Shown here: one piece after another, positions 34,814 to 43,948 of the stretch
Position numbering within the stretch: the stretch's first letter is position 1
How the letters are laid out: every line of letters starts with the position of its first letter
From: HIMB11 sp965657135
GTDB lineage: Bacteria > Pseudomonadota > Alphaproteobacteria > Rhodobacterales > Rhodobacteraceae
Assembly (NCBI GenBank): GCA_965657135.1
Contig: CBFHNF010000011.1
Location: 21,341 to 85,340 of the forward strand
Direction of reading: 5' to 3'
DNA length: 64,000 nucleotides
Notes under the pieces: model-generated
What the model saw: only the letters and a program-made list of their open reading frames with translations
The model's database searches: none
Told to the model about the DNA's origin: nothing
Made by a program: the position numbers and the translations under genes

Positions 34814-34930
34814 TTACAACTTTTGTGAAGTTGGTTCTGGTGTAACCATTGTATCTGTTGGTGTTGTTGTTGGTGCTGCACACGCTGCAACAGTCAGAAC
34901 AAGGACCAACCCTACGATTACTTTTTTCAT
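34814..34930 (-). CDS. very short lipoprotein
   Basis: A 38-residue lipoprotein from the ATG at 34930, with AAAGGATATACT upstream. MKKVIVGLVLVLTVAAC ends in a clean lipobox (Cys17), followed by a Thr/Pro-rich tail (APTTTPTDTMVTPEPTSQKL). Similar short entericidin-like or spacer lipoproteins exist but I recognise no specific family. It lies 96 nt downstream of the porin stop on the same strand, beyond the porin terminator. Confidence 0.65.
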   Translation of the reverse strand: MKKVIVGLVLVLTVAACAAPTTTPTDTMVTPEPTSQKL

Positions 34931-34972
34931 AGTATATCCTTTCATCTCTCTGAGATTAAATACTGCTTTACG

Positions 34973-35003
34973 CAAAAGAGCGGCACCGTAGTAGCGCCGC
35001 TCT
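34973..35003 (-). terminator. porin terminator
   Basis: Stem agagcggc/gccgctct (34977-34984 with 34996-35003) with an 11-base loop; on the minus strand it is followed by TTTT. It lies 24-50 nt after the porin stop and separates the porin from the short lipoprotein gene. Confidence 0.75.
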
Positions 35004-35026
35004 AGTATCATGCGCTAATCAAGTGA

Positions 35027-35926
35027 TTAGAACTTGAAGTTGATGCCGATTGCGTTGAAATCTTTGTTTACGCCACCAGATGTGCCTGCACGGTTTGCGA
35101 AGAACACATCCGCGCCACCACCAAGGTCGTATGACGCAGTGATTTCAGTTACGCTGTCTTCGTCTGTTGCTACAGACGCTGACATTGCGCCGGCTGAGTA
35201 TGCAACAGAAGCGTTCCAGTCATCGCCAATGTCTGAGTTAGCTGCGCCAGTTGATGCTGCTGAAAGATCAACTGTCAATGCATCCATTGTGTATGAAATG
35301 CCGACCTTTTGCACTGGATCAGCTGTTACACCATCGTCATCGCTTGATGCGCTTAGTGTCATGTCACCCACTGTGTAGCTCACAGAGATTTTAGATGCAT
35401 CTGCACCAGCTTGAGCGTCAGAGTTGTTTGTTGACGCATATGATACTGCAATGTCACCCATTGAGTAGCCAAGAGAGAATGAAGAGTTATTATCGCCTTT
35501 GGTCATCGCTGTTGTCATACCGAATGACAGGCCACCCATTTCACCAGACAAAGCAACGTCACCGCTTGATGCGTCGTCGTTGTACAAGTCATCAACACCA
35601 CCACCGTCTACAGTGATTGAGATTCCGTTCATACCAATGGTAACACTTGGCTCAGCTGCACTCATGCCGCTTTCTAGCGCGTCGAGCTCCATGTCGCCCA
35701 CGTCAACTTGACGACCAGCATCATATCCGATGCTTGAGCTAAATGTCATACCGTTATCAGCAGCACCAGATAGTGAGATGTTCAAGTCTGTGTGTGTGTT
35801 AACGTCGTTGCCTAAGCTAGTTGTGTTAGAAATGCTTGCTTGTGTTGTGCCTGAGAATGATACTTCTGCAGCTGCAACACCAGCAGTCATTACCAACGCT
35901 GTTGTTGTAAGAAGAACTTTTTTCAT
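35027..35926 (-). CDS. outer-membrane porin
   Basis: A 299-residue porin of the Rhodobacter type. I chose the ATG at 35926 (MKKVLLTTTALVMTAGVAAA), which has GAGGGAAAG upstream and gives a clean signal peptide cleaved after AAA. The mature part is Asp/Ser/Gly-rich with alternating beta-strand patterns (VALSGEMGGLSFGMTTAM; ISVSYTVGDMTLSAS) and ends in FNAIGINFKF with the terminal phenylalanine needed for BAM recognition. It forms a general diffusion pore. Strong terminator at 34973. High expression is likely. Highly acidic composition fits a marine host. Confidence 0.9.
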   Translation of the reverse strand: MKKVLLTTTALVMTAGVAAAEVSFSGTTQASISNTTSLGNDVNTHTDLNISLSGAADNGMTFSSSIGYDAGRQVDVGDMELDALESGMSAAEPSVTIGMNGISITVDGGGVDDLYNDDASSGDVALSGEMGGLSFGMTTAMTKGDNNSSFSLGYSMGDIAVSYASTNNSDAQAGADASKISVSYTVGDMTLSASSDDDGVTADPVQKVGISYTMDALTVDLSAASTGAANSDIGDDWNASVAYSAGAMSASVATDEDSVTEITASYDLGGGADVFFANRAGTSGGVNKDFNAIGINFKF

Positions 35927-36194
35927 GATTCTTTCCCTCGGGTTGTAAGATTCAGTTTCCATGCTGACGGACAGCCCGCAGCAAGAATGCGTCATCAATG
36001 GCCTTTTTCGCGGGATGGATTCAAGCATAAGCATAATTTTGACAATTTTGATCACAAAGATGATGCAGGTTTGCCACAGTTGGTTTTTGGCGACGATCAG
36101 CGAATTTTGGAATGAATGCGGCATCCACGAAATGCGCCCTTGCTCCGTTTATTGGGTTAGGCTAGTTATTTTTAACGACAACTGGGGGTATTTT
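35927..36194. other. divergent intergenic region between porin and DUF3576 gene
   Basis: 268 bp holding the promoters of two divergent genes. The porin leader on the minus strand is G-rich near the start (cgagggaaagaatc), with AT-rich DNA at 36030-36080 where promoter elements for both genes may lie (for example ttgtca-like and tatgct-like hexamers). I could not settle on specific promoters. Confidence 0.4.
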
Positions 36195-36671
36195 ATGCGC
36201 ATTGCACAGCTTGGCTTAATTTTGGCATTGGTTTCATTGATTTCGGCCTGCTCTGGCAACAACCCATTGCGCGGCACGACGACTGTGACGCCAGAAGCGC
36301 TCAGCAGTACCGCAACCGAGGCTGATCGCGAATCAACCATATGGGATGTGTTTAATAATGATGTTTCGACATCGCCCGTTAAGGTAAATCGCTATATTTG
36401 GCAGGCGTCGCTTGAGGTATTAGACTTCATGCCGATCGAACGCATTGATCCATTTTCAGGCATTATTGTGATGGGCTACGGAACACCGCCCGGAGGGCGC
36501 ACGGCCTATCGCGCAACAGTGCACGTAAGCGAACCAGCGCTGGATGCGCGTACTCTGCGTGTGGCGTTGGCAACACGAAATGGTCCAGCCTCTGCCGAAA
36601 CAATGCGCGCGTTAGAAGATGCAATCCTATCGCGTGCGCGACAAATTCGCCGCGATGACGGACGTCTTTAA
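36195..36671 (+). CDS. DUF3576 lipoprotein
   Basis: A 158-residue lipoprotein with signal peptide ending in lipobox LISAC (Cys19). The body carries the DUF3576 pattern: TIWDVFNNDVS, VNRYIWQASLEVLDFMP and IDPFSGIIVMGYGTPPGG. In many alphaproteobacteria this gene directly precedes leuS-lptE-holA, suggesting an envelope role connected with LPS assembly, though the function is unknown. In this window a decayed glycosyltransferase and an orphan fragment separate it from leuS. Confidence 0.9.
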   Translation: MRIAQLGLILALVSLISACSGNNPLRGTTTVTPEALSSTATEADRESTIWDVFNNDVSTSPVKVNRYIWQASLEVLDFMPIERIDPFSGIIVMGYGTPPGGRTAYRATVHVSEPALDARTLRVALATRNGPASAETMRALEDAILSRARQIRRDDGRL

Positions 36672-36679
36672 CGCTATCA

Positions 36680-37580
36680 TTATGACATAAATTGATTTGG
36701 GCCCAGCAACGGTTGGTGCGACAGCTCATCCACCCAATCCAAATGTTTTGGCAGGCACGTGCGCCGCAAATCATAGGTTTCGACAATATGTTGGCGTGCC
36801 GCAGTACCCAGTTTGGTGCGCAAATCTGGATCCTGCAATAATCGGCAAGTTTGTGTCACCAATGCAGATTGGTCAAAAAAATCAACAAATAGCCCTGTTT
36901 CGCCATCGACCATCGCTTCTTTTACTGGACCTGTGTCGCTTGCAACAATGGCGGCTCCTGCGATCATGGCTTCTAGCAAACTCCAACTTAAGACAAATGG
37001 ATAGGTTAAATAGACGTGAACGCGGCTCACCTGCATCATGGCAAGGAAGCGTTCATACGGGACGCGCCCCAAAAAATGTACACGCGCCCAATCTTGGTCA
37101 CTGATTCTGCCCCGCACTTCGTCAATAAAATCTGCTTCCACGTTTGCCCCTTCGGTGGTCGCGCGCCATAGCTGGTTTCGTCGCCACCCAACATCACAAT
37201 TTGTGCATTTGGTCTTTTTTCAACAAATCAGGCAAGGCGCGCATAAAAATGTGATATCCCGGATAGGGTTCAAGGTTGCGATTGATAAAGGTGATGACTT
37301 CATCATCTCGGGTCAGAGCTGGGCCACCCTCAATTTCCAAAACTGCATCTGGATTTGGCGCAACCAGATCTTTATCGATGCCATCACGTTGTACCGTGAT
37401 ACGGCTTCGAAAACTGTCGGGAAAAGTATTCGCCTGAAAATGCGTTGGACTGAGCCCAGCTTCTGCCACAGGAAAATGCAAATTATTGTTTTGATTTCGA
37501 ATCCGCATCCGCAGAGCATCCTTTTCACGGATACCTGGATCGAATTCTGGATCAAAGCCAATGGGGCGTTTTCGGTGCGA
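36680..37580 (-). pseudogene. glycosyltransferase family 4 remnant, two frameshifts and lost N-terminus
   Basis: A GT4 (GT-B fold) coding sequence is recognisable in three frame segments on the minus strand. From the right: IGFDPEFDPGIREKDAL, LSPTHFQANTFPDSFRSRI and RDDEVITFINRNLEPYPG to LLKK; a middle part RPNAQIVMLGGDETSYGARP; then ADFIDEVRGRI to the C-terminus with LGRVPYERFLAMM and LLEAMIAGAAIVASDTGPV. Frames change in an A6 run (37215-37220) and at 37136-37137; one extra A at each would restore the reading. A TGA at 37581-37583 and loss of similarity mark the truncated N-terminus. Clearly non-functional unless the assembly is wrong. Confidence 0.82.
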
Positions 37581-37604
37581 TCAGATAAGTTTGATGAAAG
37601 CGAA

Positions 37605-37823
37605 ATGAGAATGTTGTTTCGCTATAAAATGGAACACTACAACGCGATACCATCAGATGACTACACAATTATTGAACGCTTGATATATTCAGCCAAGCTA
37701 CAAGTGACAGCATTTAAAGGCTGTATCGGATTCGGTATTCACGCTGGGCAAAATCAAAATGGAGAAGATGTTTATTTCGGAGAGCGCCCCTCAGATATCT
37801 TTTGCAACTGGGCCGATGGGTAA
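37605..37823 (+). CDS. orphan C-terminal gene fragment (hypothetical)
   Basis: Seventy-two codons from the ATG at 37605 (MRMLFRYKMEHYNAIPSDD) to TAA at 37821. The reading is protein-like (YTIIERLIYSAKLQVTAFKG; GIHAGQNQNGEDVYFGERPS), and protein-like sequence begins a little earlier, near the GTG at 37575. The frame further upstream only runs antisense to the glycosyltransferase remnant. I infer the 3' end of a foreign gene joined to the truncated glycosyltransferase at about 37580. I do not recognise the family. Confidence 0.35.
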   Translation: MRMLFRYKMEHYNAIPSDDYTIIERLIYSAKLQVTAFKGCIGFGIHAGQNQNGEDVYFGERPSDIFCNWADG

Positions 37824-37910
37824 TTCTTAAAAAGCCGTTTCTATCTACTGGACCATGGTTCGCGATCAAAGTATCACTGTACCGATTTAGAATGATTTGG
37901 GGACAGATTG

Positions 37911-40469
37911 ATGTCACGATACGAGGCAACACAGATCGAAGCAAAGTGGCAGGCCGCTTGGGACAAAGCGAATGTGTTTCAAGCCGTAAGAGATGAAAGC
38001 AAGCCAAAGTATTACGTGCTTGAAATGTTTCCCTATCCATCTGGCCGTATTCACATGGGCCACGTGCGAAATTACACAATGGGCGATGTGATTGCGCGTT
38101 ACAAAATGTCTACAGGCCACAATGTTTTACACCCAATGGGGTGGGATGCGTTTGGGATGCCTGCAGAAAACGCGGCGATGGCCATCGGTGGTCACCCAAA
38201 AGAATGGACCTATTCCAACATCGCAACGATGAAGGACCAGATGAAACCGCTGGGGTTGTCCATCGATTGGAGCCGCGAATTCGCAACATGTGATCCCGAT
38301 TATTACGGTCAACAACAATCCCTATTTCTAGATTTTCTAGAAAACGATTTGGTTTATCGCAAAAATGCGGTTGTGAATTGGGATCCCGTTGACCTGACCG
38401 TATTGGCCAATGAACAGGTTGAAAATGGGCGTGGGTGGCGATCAGGCGCGATTGTAGAACGAAAAGAGCTAACACAATGGTTTTTCAAAATATCCGAGTA
38501 CGCCGAGGAATTGCTAGAAGCAATTGATGCCCTGGATGATTGGCCTGCAAAAGTGAAATTAATGCAGCAGAACTGGATCGGTAAATCACGCGGTTTGGAG
38601 TTTGCATTTGATCTAATTGATGGCCCTGACGGGCACGACAACATTGCCGTCTACACAACGCGACCCGACACGTTGCTTGGTGCATCCTTTGTGGGGATTT
38701 CTGCAGATCATCCACTGGCTCGCCAGTTGGAAAAATCCAATTCTGATGTTGCTGCCTTTAATACCGAGTGTCGACAGATGTCCACATCTGAAGCTGACAT
38801 GGAAAAGGCCGAGAAAAAGGGATACGACACAGGCCTGCGCGTGCGGCACCCGTTGAACCCCAATTGGGAATTGCCCGTTTGGATCGCGAATTTCATTTTA
38901 ATGGATTACGGAACAGGTGCAATTTTTGCCTGCCCCGCACATGACCAGCGTGATCTTGATTTCGCACGCAAATATGATTTGCCTGTCACCGACACATTTT
39001 ACGCATTAGACGATGCCATACCGGTTGAAAACACAGCATTCGTTCCGGCGAAATCGGAAAAGGTGAGATGGATTGATCATTTCGCCGGGCTTGACGTTGC
39101 GACAGGAGACGAGGCTATCGCCACCACAATAGAGTTCGCCGAAAAGGCGGGTTGGGGCAAAGGTGTTACAAAATTCCGCTTGCGGGATTGGGGCCTAAGC
39201 CGACAACGTTATTGGGGATGCCCCATTCCTGTTGTCCACTGCGACAATTGCGGGGTTGTTCCCGAGAAAAAAGAAAACCTGCCCATCCGTCTGCCAGACG
39301 ACGTCAGTTTCGACAAACCTGGGAACCCGTTGGATCGTCATCCGACATGGCGTCAGTGCGCCTGCCCAGCCTGCGGCAAGGATGCGTTGCGCGAAACAGA
39401 TACGATGGACACATTTGTTGATAGTTCGTGGTATTTTGCACGCTTTACGTCACCACGCGAAGATACTCCAACAAACGCGGATGACATCGCCTATTGGATG
39501 AATGTCGATCAATATATTGGCGGAATTGAACATGCGATTTTACACCTGCTTTACTCGCGCTTTTTCGCGCGTGCGATGCAAATGTGCGGACACCTGCCCC
39601 AATCCGCAGTCGAGCCGTTCAACGCATTATTTACCCAAGGAATGGTCACGCACGCGATTTATAAACGCAACGGCCAAGACGGACGCCCAGTTTATTACTA
39701 CCCTGAACAAGTTGACTTGCGCGATGGCAAGGCGTTTTTGACCGCGGACGGATCCGAGGTGGATATTATTCCATCCGCCAAAATGTCAAAATCGAAAAAC
39801 AATGTTGTTGATCCTCTGGCAATTATTGATGCCTTTGGCGCTGATACGGCCCGTTGGTTTGTTCTATCAGACAGTCCACCCGAACGTGACGTTGAATGGA
39901 CCGCCTCAGGTGCTGAAGCGGCCGCAAAGCATCTGGGTCGGGTCTATCGACTTGCTCTTGATTGTGCCGATTCTGACATTTCGTCAAATGACGAAGATCA
40001 CATCTTGTTGAAAGAAACCCATAAGGCGATCCACGACATTACCCAAGGCATCGAAAGCTTTGGATTTAACGCAGCAATTGCGCGGTTGTACGGGTTTACG
40101 AACACAGTCGCGAAATCCAAGGCGGGATCAGAAACCAAAGCGATGGCAATGCGCACATTGGCGCAGATGATGGCCCCGATGACCCCACATTTGGCCGAAG
40201 AAGTTTGGTCAATGTTGGGGGGTGATGGATTGCTTATCAACGCATCATGGCCCAAAGCGGATCCTGCGTTATTAGTAGATGACGAAGTTACTATGCCGAT
40301 CCAAGTAAACGGAAAACGACGCGCGGAAATCAACGTGGCCAAAGACATGCCAAAAGAAGAGGTTGAAAAACTTGCTCTTGCGCAGGATGCTGTAGTGCGG
40401 GCACTTGACGGGGCAAGCCCCAAAAAAGTGATCGTTGTCCCCGGACGGATCGTGAATGTGGTTGTCTAA
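37911..40469 (+). CDS. leuS: leucyl-tRNA synthetase
   Basis: An 852-residue class I synthetase. The start is the ATG at 37911 behind GGGGACAG. The signature HIGH-like sequence is PSGRIHMGHVRNYTMGD, and the second catalytic motif is KMSKSKNNVVDP. The CP1 editing domain includes TTRPDTLLGASFVG and GAIFACPAHDQRDLDFARKY, so proofreading should be active. Zinc-binding Cys pairs (CDNCGVV; CACPACGK) are present. It charges tRNA-Leu. Its 3' end overlaps the lptE start by 14 bp. Confidence 0.98.
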   Translation: MSRYEATQIEAKWQAAWDKANVFQAVRDESKPKYYVLEMFPYPSGRIHMGHVRNYTMGDVIARYKMSTGHNVLHPMGWDAFGMPAENAAMAIGGHPKEWTYSNIATMKDQMKPLGLSIDWSREFATCDPDYYGQQQSLFLDFLENDLVYRKNAVVNWDPVDLTVLANEQVENGRGWRSGAIVERKELTQWFFKISEYAEELLEAIDALDDWPAKVKLMQQNWIGKSRGLEFAFDLIDGPDGHDNIAVYTTRPDTLLGASFVGISADHPLARQLEKSNSDVAAFNTECRQMSTSEADMEKAEKKGYDTGLRVRHPLNPNWELPVWIANFILMDYGTGAIFACPAHDQRDLDFARKYDLPVTDTFYALDDAIPVENTAFVPAKSEKVRWIDHFAGLDVATGDEAIATTIEFAEKAGWGKGVTKFRLRDWGLSRQRYWGCPIPVVHCDNCGVVPEKKENLPIRLPDDVSFDKPGNPLDRHPTWRQCACPACGKDALRETDTMDTFVDSSWYFARFTSPREDTPTNADDIAYWMNVDQYIGGIEHAILHLLYSRFFARAMQMCGHLPQSAVEPFNALFTQGMVTHAIYKRNGQDGRPVYYYPEQVDLRDGKAFLTADGSEVDIIPSAKMSKSKNNVVDPLAIIDAFGADTARWFVLSDSPPERDVEWTASGAEAAAKHLGRVYRLALDCADSDISSNDEDHILLKETHKAIHDITQGIESFGFNAAIARLYGFTNTVAKSKAGSETKAMAMRTLAQMMAPMTPHLAEEVWSMLGGDGLLINASWPKADPALLVDDEVTMPIQVNGKRRAEINVAKDMPKEEVEKLALAQDAVVRALDGASPKKVIVVPGRIVNVVV

Positions 40470-40938
40470 CCGAAGAACTTTTTTATGTCTAAGTGGCGCA
40501 CTTCTTGCGGGTTGCACTTTGCAACCTGCACATAATGCGACATCTGAGTCAGGAATTTTGTACTCCATCTCGCTGGAAAGTCCGCGTGATCGGAAATCTT
40601 ATTACTTTCGAAATGCACTTGAGGATCGATTGGCGGCCAATGCGTCAGATCCATCCTATGGATTAACTTATAAACTCAGCACCTCGGCAAATAGCTCTGC
40701 GATTTCTGCCTCTGGGTCAGCACTGAGGCGACAGGTGGAAGGTTCCGTCACATATATGTTGCGCGATTTAGAGAGCAAAGAGGTTGTTTATTCTCAAAAC
40801 CGAAATGCATTTGTCAGCTATTCCACTAATGGATCATCAGCAGCAACGCAGGCGGCGGCGCGTAATGCTGAACGCAGACTGATGACGCAGCTAGCAGACC
40901 TAGTGGTACGCGATCTTACGTTCTATGGTGCGAAATGA
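40456..40938 (+). CDS. lptE: LPS assembly lipoprotein LptE
   Basis: A 160-residue lipoprotein beginning MWLSNRRTFLCLSGALLAGC, with the lipobox cysteine at residue 20. The body follows LptE/RlpB: beta strands with VEGSVTYMLRDLESKEVVYS and a C-terminal helix RNAERRLMTQLADLVVRDL. It plugs the LptD barrel that inserts LPS in the outer membrane. The gene overlaps leuS by 14 bp and holA by 4 bp, the standard leuS-lptE-holA order. Confidence 0.92.
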   Translation: MWLSNRRTFLCLSGALLAGCTLQPAHNATSESGILYSISLESPRDRKSYYFRNALEDRLAANASDPSYGLTYKLSTSANSSAISASGSALRRQVEGSVTYMLRDLESKEVVYSQNRNAFVSYSTNGSSAATQAAARNAERRLMTQLADLVVRDLTFYGAK

Positions 40939-41960
40939 AATTAAACGGACGCGATATTTCTGCGATCGTTGCACAGCCCGACTCCCGCACTTCTGCTATT
41001 TTGTTCTATGGTGCCGACGCTATGCGCGTGGCGCTGAAACGTGAAGAATTTCTAAAAAATCTGTTGGGCCCAAATGCAGACCAAGAAATGCGTTTAGCCC
41101 GCTTTGGTGCAAATGAGCTAAAAAAAGAGCCCGCTATCTTACAAGATGCACTCAAGGCAAAAGGGTTCTTTCCCGGTCAACGTGCTGTTTTTATAGAAGA
41201 TGCAGCAGACGCAGTTTCAAAAATTGTGCTAGATGGAATTGAAGCATGGGAAATGGGGGACGCAACTATCGTTGTAACCGCAGGTCAGTTAAAACCTAGC
41301 TCATCACTGCGTAAAGGGTTCGAGGCGCATCCAACTGCAAAATGCGCCCCAATTTATGATAACCCACCAACGCGCGCCGAAATCGAATCTGATTTGAAAA
41401 ATGCAGGGCTACAGCATATTGCCACAGAAGCAATGGATTCATTGAACGCTCTTGCCCGCGATTTAGAGCCTGGAGATTTTCGACAAACGCTAGAGAAGAT
41501 AGCATTATACAAGTTCCAAGATGATACTCCCCTAAATGTGGCAGAAATAGACGCCTGTGCGCCAGCCTCAGCCGAAGCAGAACTCGATGATATCCTAAAC
41601 ATTGTCGCAAGTGGTCGCACGAATCAAATTGGACCTGTGATGAAGCGATTAAAAGATCAAGGCATGCAACCTGTCACCCTGACCATCGGGGCCGCACGGC
41701 ATTTTAAAACACTTTTCTCTGCCGCCAGCGATCCAGGTGGCGCGGCCAGCGGAGTTGGGAAACTTCGTCCACCAGTGTTTGGACCACGTCGAGATATGAT
41801 CGTACGACAGGCGCAGCATTGGGGCGGGCGAAAATTACAAGATGCCCTAAGCATCCTAACTGACTTGGATTTGCAATTACGTTCGGCTGGGCAACGTGCC
41901 CCTGCGATGGAATTGGTGGAACGTAGCCTGATACGCCTTGCGATGATGGCGCGTAGATAA
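40935..41960 (+). CDS. holA: DNA polymerase III subunit delta
   Basis: A 341-residue clamp-loader delta subunit. Recognisable by the N-terminal ILFYGADAMRVALKREE (degenerate ATPase-like module), FFPGQRAVFIEDAADAVSK and the C-terminal HFKTLFSAASDPGG to LERSLIRLAMM-like helices (ELVERSLIRLAMMARR). It opens the beta clamp with gamma/tau and delta'. The ATG overlaps the lptE stop by 4 bp. It is the last gene of the leuS unit; a shared terminator follows at 42012. Confidence 0.95.
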   Translation: MKLNGRDISAIVAQPDSRTSAILFYGADAMRVALKREEFLKNLLGPNADQEMRLARFGANELKKEPAILQDALKAKGFFPGQRAVFIEDAADAVSKIVLDGIEAWEMGDATIVVTAGQLKPSSSLRKGFEAHPTAKCAPIYDNPPTRAEIESDLKNAGLQHIATEAMDSLNALARDLEPGDFRQTLEKIALYKFQDDTPLNVAEIDACAPASAEAELDDILNIVASGRTNQIGPVMKRLKDQGMQPVTLTIGAARHFKTLFSAASDPGGAASGVGKLRPPVFGPRRDMIVRQAQHWGGRKLQDALSILTDLDLQLRSAGQRAPAMELVERSLIRLAMMARR

Positions 41961-42011
41961 TGACAAAGGACCAACGAATTACCGACACAACACCGACGTG
42001 ATACAGAGGTA

Positions 42012-42045
42012 CAAAAAAACCCGCAGCACATAATGTGTTGCGGGT
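42012..42045 (-). terminator. terminator of the F1-ATPase operon (bidirectional)
   Basis: Stem cccgcagcac/gtgttgcggg (42020-42029 with 42035-42044, one G-T pair) with a short loop. On the minus strand seven T residues follow (42019-42013); on the plus strand a weaker tctaattttt follows. It ends the atp operon and probably also the leuS-lptE-holA unit. Confidence 0.85.
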
Positions 42046-42069
42046 CTAATTTTTGGTCATTTTGTTAGG

Positions 42070-42495
42070 TTAGTTATTGGCGTTTAGGCCAATTTCACCA
42101 CCCATTGCCACCATATCTGACAACAGCTTTGCTGCATCATCAACAGGGCCGGGTTCATTTACAAAAAACTCTTTTGCTGTGTTCAAAGCGGCGCGCGCCT
42201 CTTCAACAATCGCATCGAATGTTTCTTGTGTCATGTCCTCACGGAGCAAAGCATTCTCTGCCAAAACCGACAGGTTTTCACCGATTTCTGCAAAGCCGCC
42301 CGTCACCACATATTCATGCGTTCCGCCAGCGCTTTCGACACGCAAAATGCCTGGGCGAAGCGTTGTGATCAGCGGAGCATGCCCTGGCATTGCAGTCATG
42401 TCACCATCCGCACCTGGGATCTGAACCGAAGTCACCTCGAGCGACGCCACGCGGCGCTCTGGGCTGACTAGGTCAAAATGCATTGTGTCTGCCAT
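42070..42495 (-). CDS. atpC: ATP synthase epsilon subunit
   Basis: A 141-residue F1 epsilon subunit. MHFDLVSPERRVASLEV, IPGADGDMTAMPGHAPLITT and VVTGGFAEIGENLSVLAE mark the N-terminal beta-sandwich; the C-terminal helical part is present (FDAIVEEARAALNTAKE). It couples rotation of gamma with c-ring and can inhibit ATP hydrolysis. Last gene of atpHAGDC, 11 nt after atpD. Confidence 0.96.
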   Translation of the reverse strand: MADTMHFDLVSPERRVASLEVTSVQIPGADGDMTAMPGHAPLITTLRPGILRVESAGGTHEYVVTGGFAEIGENLSVLAENALLREDMTQETFDAIVEEARAALNTAKEFFVNEPGPVDDAAKLLSDMVAMGGEIGLNANN

Positions 42496-42506
42496 TTAGG
42501 CCTCCT

Positions 42507-43931
42507 TTAGGCCGCGTCAGCAGCCATTTTTTCGGCTTTTGCGATCACGTCGTTGATGCCACCAACCATGTAGAAAGCACCTTCAGGCAAGTGATCGTAT
42601 TCGCCAGCAACAACAGCTTTGAACGATGAAATAGTGTCATCAAGTGGAACCTGAACACCGTCAGAACCAGTAAACACTTTCGCAACGTCGAATGGCTGTG
42701 ACAAGAAACGCTGGATCTTACGTGCACGTGCAACTGTCAGTTTGTCTTCTTCTGACAATTCGTCCATACCCAAAATCGCGATGATGTCTTGAAGTGACTT
42801 ATAACGCTGCAAAATCCCTTGCACGGAACGCGCAACTTCATAGTGCTCTTCACCAACAACTGATGGGTCCATCAGACGAGATGATGAGTCTAGTGGGTCA
42901 ACCGCAGGATAAATACCAAGCTCTGAAATCGCACGTGACAAAACAGTTGTCGCGTCCAAGTGCGCAAATGTTGTCGCAGGCGCCGGGTCAGTAAGGTCAT
43001 CCGCTGGAACATAAACCGCTTGGATCGATGTAATCGAACCGTTTTTGGTTGATGTAATGCGTTCCTGCATCGCACCCATGTCCGTCGCCAAAGTTGGCTG
43101 ATAACCCACAGCAGATGGGATACGACCCAAGAGAGCAGACACCTCAGATCCGGCTTGTGTAAAGCGGAAGATGTTGTCAACAAAGAACAAAACGTCTGTA
43201 CCTGACTGGTCACGGAACTGTTCAGCCAATGTCAAACCTGTCAATGCAACACGCGCACGCGCTCCGGGAGGTTCGTTCATCTGACCATAAACCAGTGCCA
43301 CCTGCGATTCAGATAGATTGTCAGGTTTAATCACGTTTGATTCGATCATTTCGTGGTAAAGGTCGTTCCCTTCACGTGTACGTTCACCAACACCCGCGAA
43401 CACTGAGAAACCTGAGTGCACTTTTGCGATGTTGTTGATCAACTCCATAATCAAAACGGTTTTACCAACTCCGGCACCACCGAAAAGACCAATCTTACCA
43501 CCCTTAGCATAAGGCGCGAGAAGATCGATAACTTTGATCCCTGTTACCAAGATCTCTGATTCAGTTGACTGTTCGCTGAATTCAGGTGCTGGTTGGTGGA
43601 TTGAACGTGTTTCTTCCGCATTCACAGGACCTTGTTCGTCGATTGGTTCACCAACAACGTTCAGAATGCGTCCCAATGTTGCGTTTCCAACTGGGACTGA
43701 GATTGGGCCGTTTGTGTCTTCGACCGCTTGACCGCGAACAAGACCTTCAGTCGCGTCCATCGCAATCGTACGTACGGTGTTTTCTCCTAGGTGCTGGGCA
43801 ACTTCCAGAACCAGTTTTTTGCCATTGTTATCTGTGTTTAGCGCGTTCAAGATCTCTGGTAGTTGATCGTCGAACTGCACGTCCACAACGGCGCCGATCA
43901 CCTGAGTGATTTTGCCTTTTGCGTTTGCCAT
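42507..43931 (-). CDS. atpD: ATP synthase beta subunit
   Basis: A 474-residue catalytic beta subunit. Walker A is GGAGVGKTVLIMELI, the catalytic glutamate lies in GVGERTREGNDLY, and the DELSEED segment reads ILGMDELSEEDKL. The whole sequence is complete and typical. Three copies form the catalytic sites of F1. It is 17 nt downstream of atpG on the same strand. Confidence 0.98.
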   Translation of the reverse strand: MANAKGKITQVIGAVVDVQFDDQLPEILNALNTDNNGKKLVLEVAQHLGENTVRTIAMDATEGLVRGQAVEDTNGPISVPVGNATLGRILNVVGEPIDEQGPVNAEETRSIHQPAPEFSEQSTESEILVTGIKVIDLLAPYAKGGKIGLFGGAGVGKTVLIMELINNIAKVHSGFSVFAGVGERTREGNDLYHEMIESNVIKPDNLSESQVALVYGQMNEPPGARARVALTGLTLAEQFRDQSGTDVLFFVDNIFRFTQAGSEVSALLGRIPSAVGYQPTLATDMGAMQERITSTKNGSITSIQAVYVPADDLTDPAPATTFAHLDATTVLSRAISELGIYPAVDPLDSSSRLMDPSVVGEEHYEVARSVQGILQRYKSLQDIIAILGMDELSEEDKLTVARARKIQRFLSQPFDVAKVFTGSDGVQVPLDDTISSFKAVVAGEYDHLPEGAFYMVGGINDVIAKAEKMAADAA

Positions 43932-43948
43932 AATTTCGTCTCCGGTTC

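Noticed and set aside
35395..35948. Plus-strand frames opposite the porin
   Set aside because: Low-complexity antisense of the Asp/Ser/Gly-rich porin; the porin has signal peptide, C-terminal Phe and terminator.
37038..37574. Plus-strand open frame left of 37575
   Set aside because: It runs antisense to the recognisable GT4 remnant and its translation is compositionally unlike a protein; only the part after about 37575 looks real.
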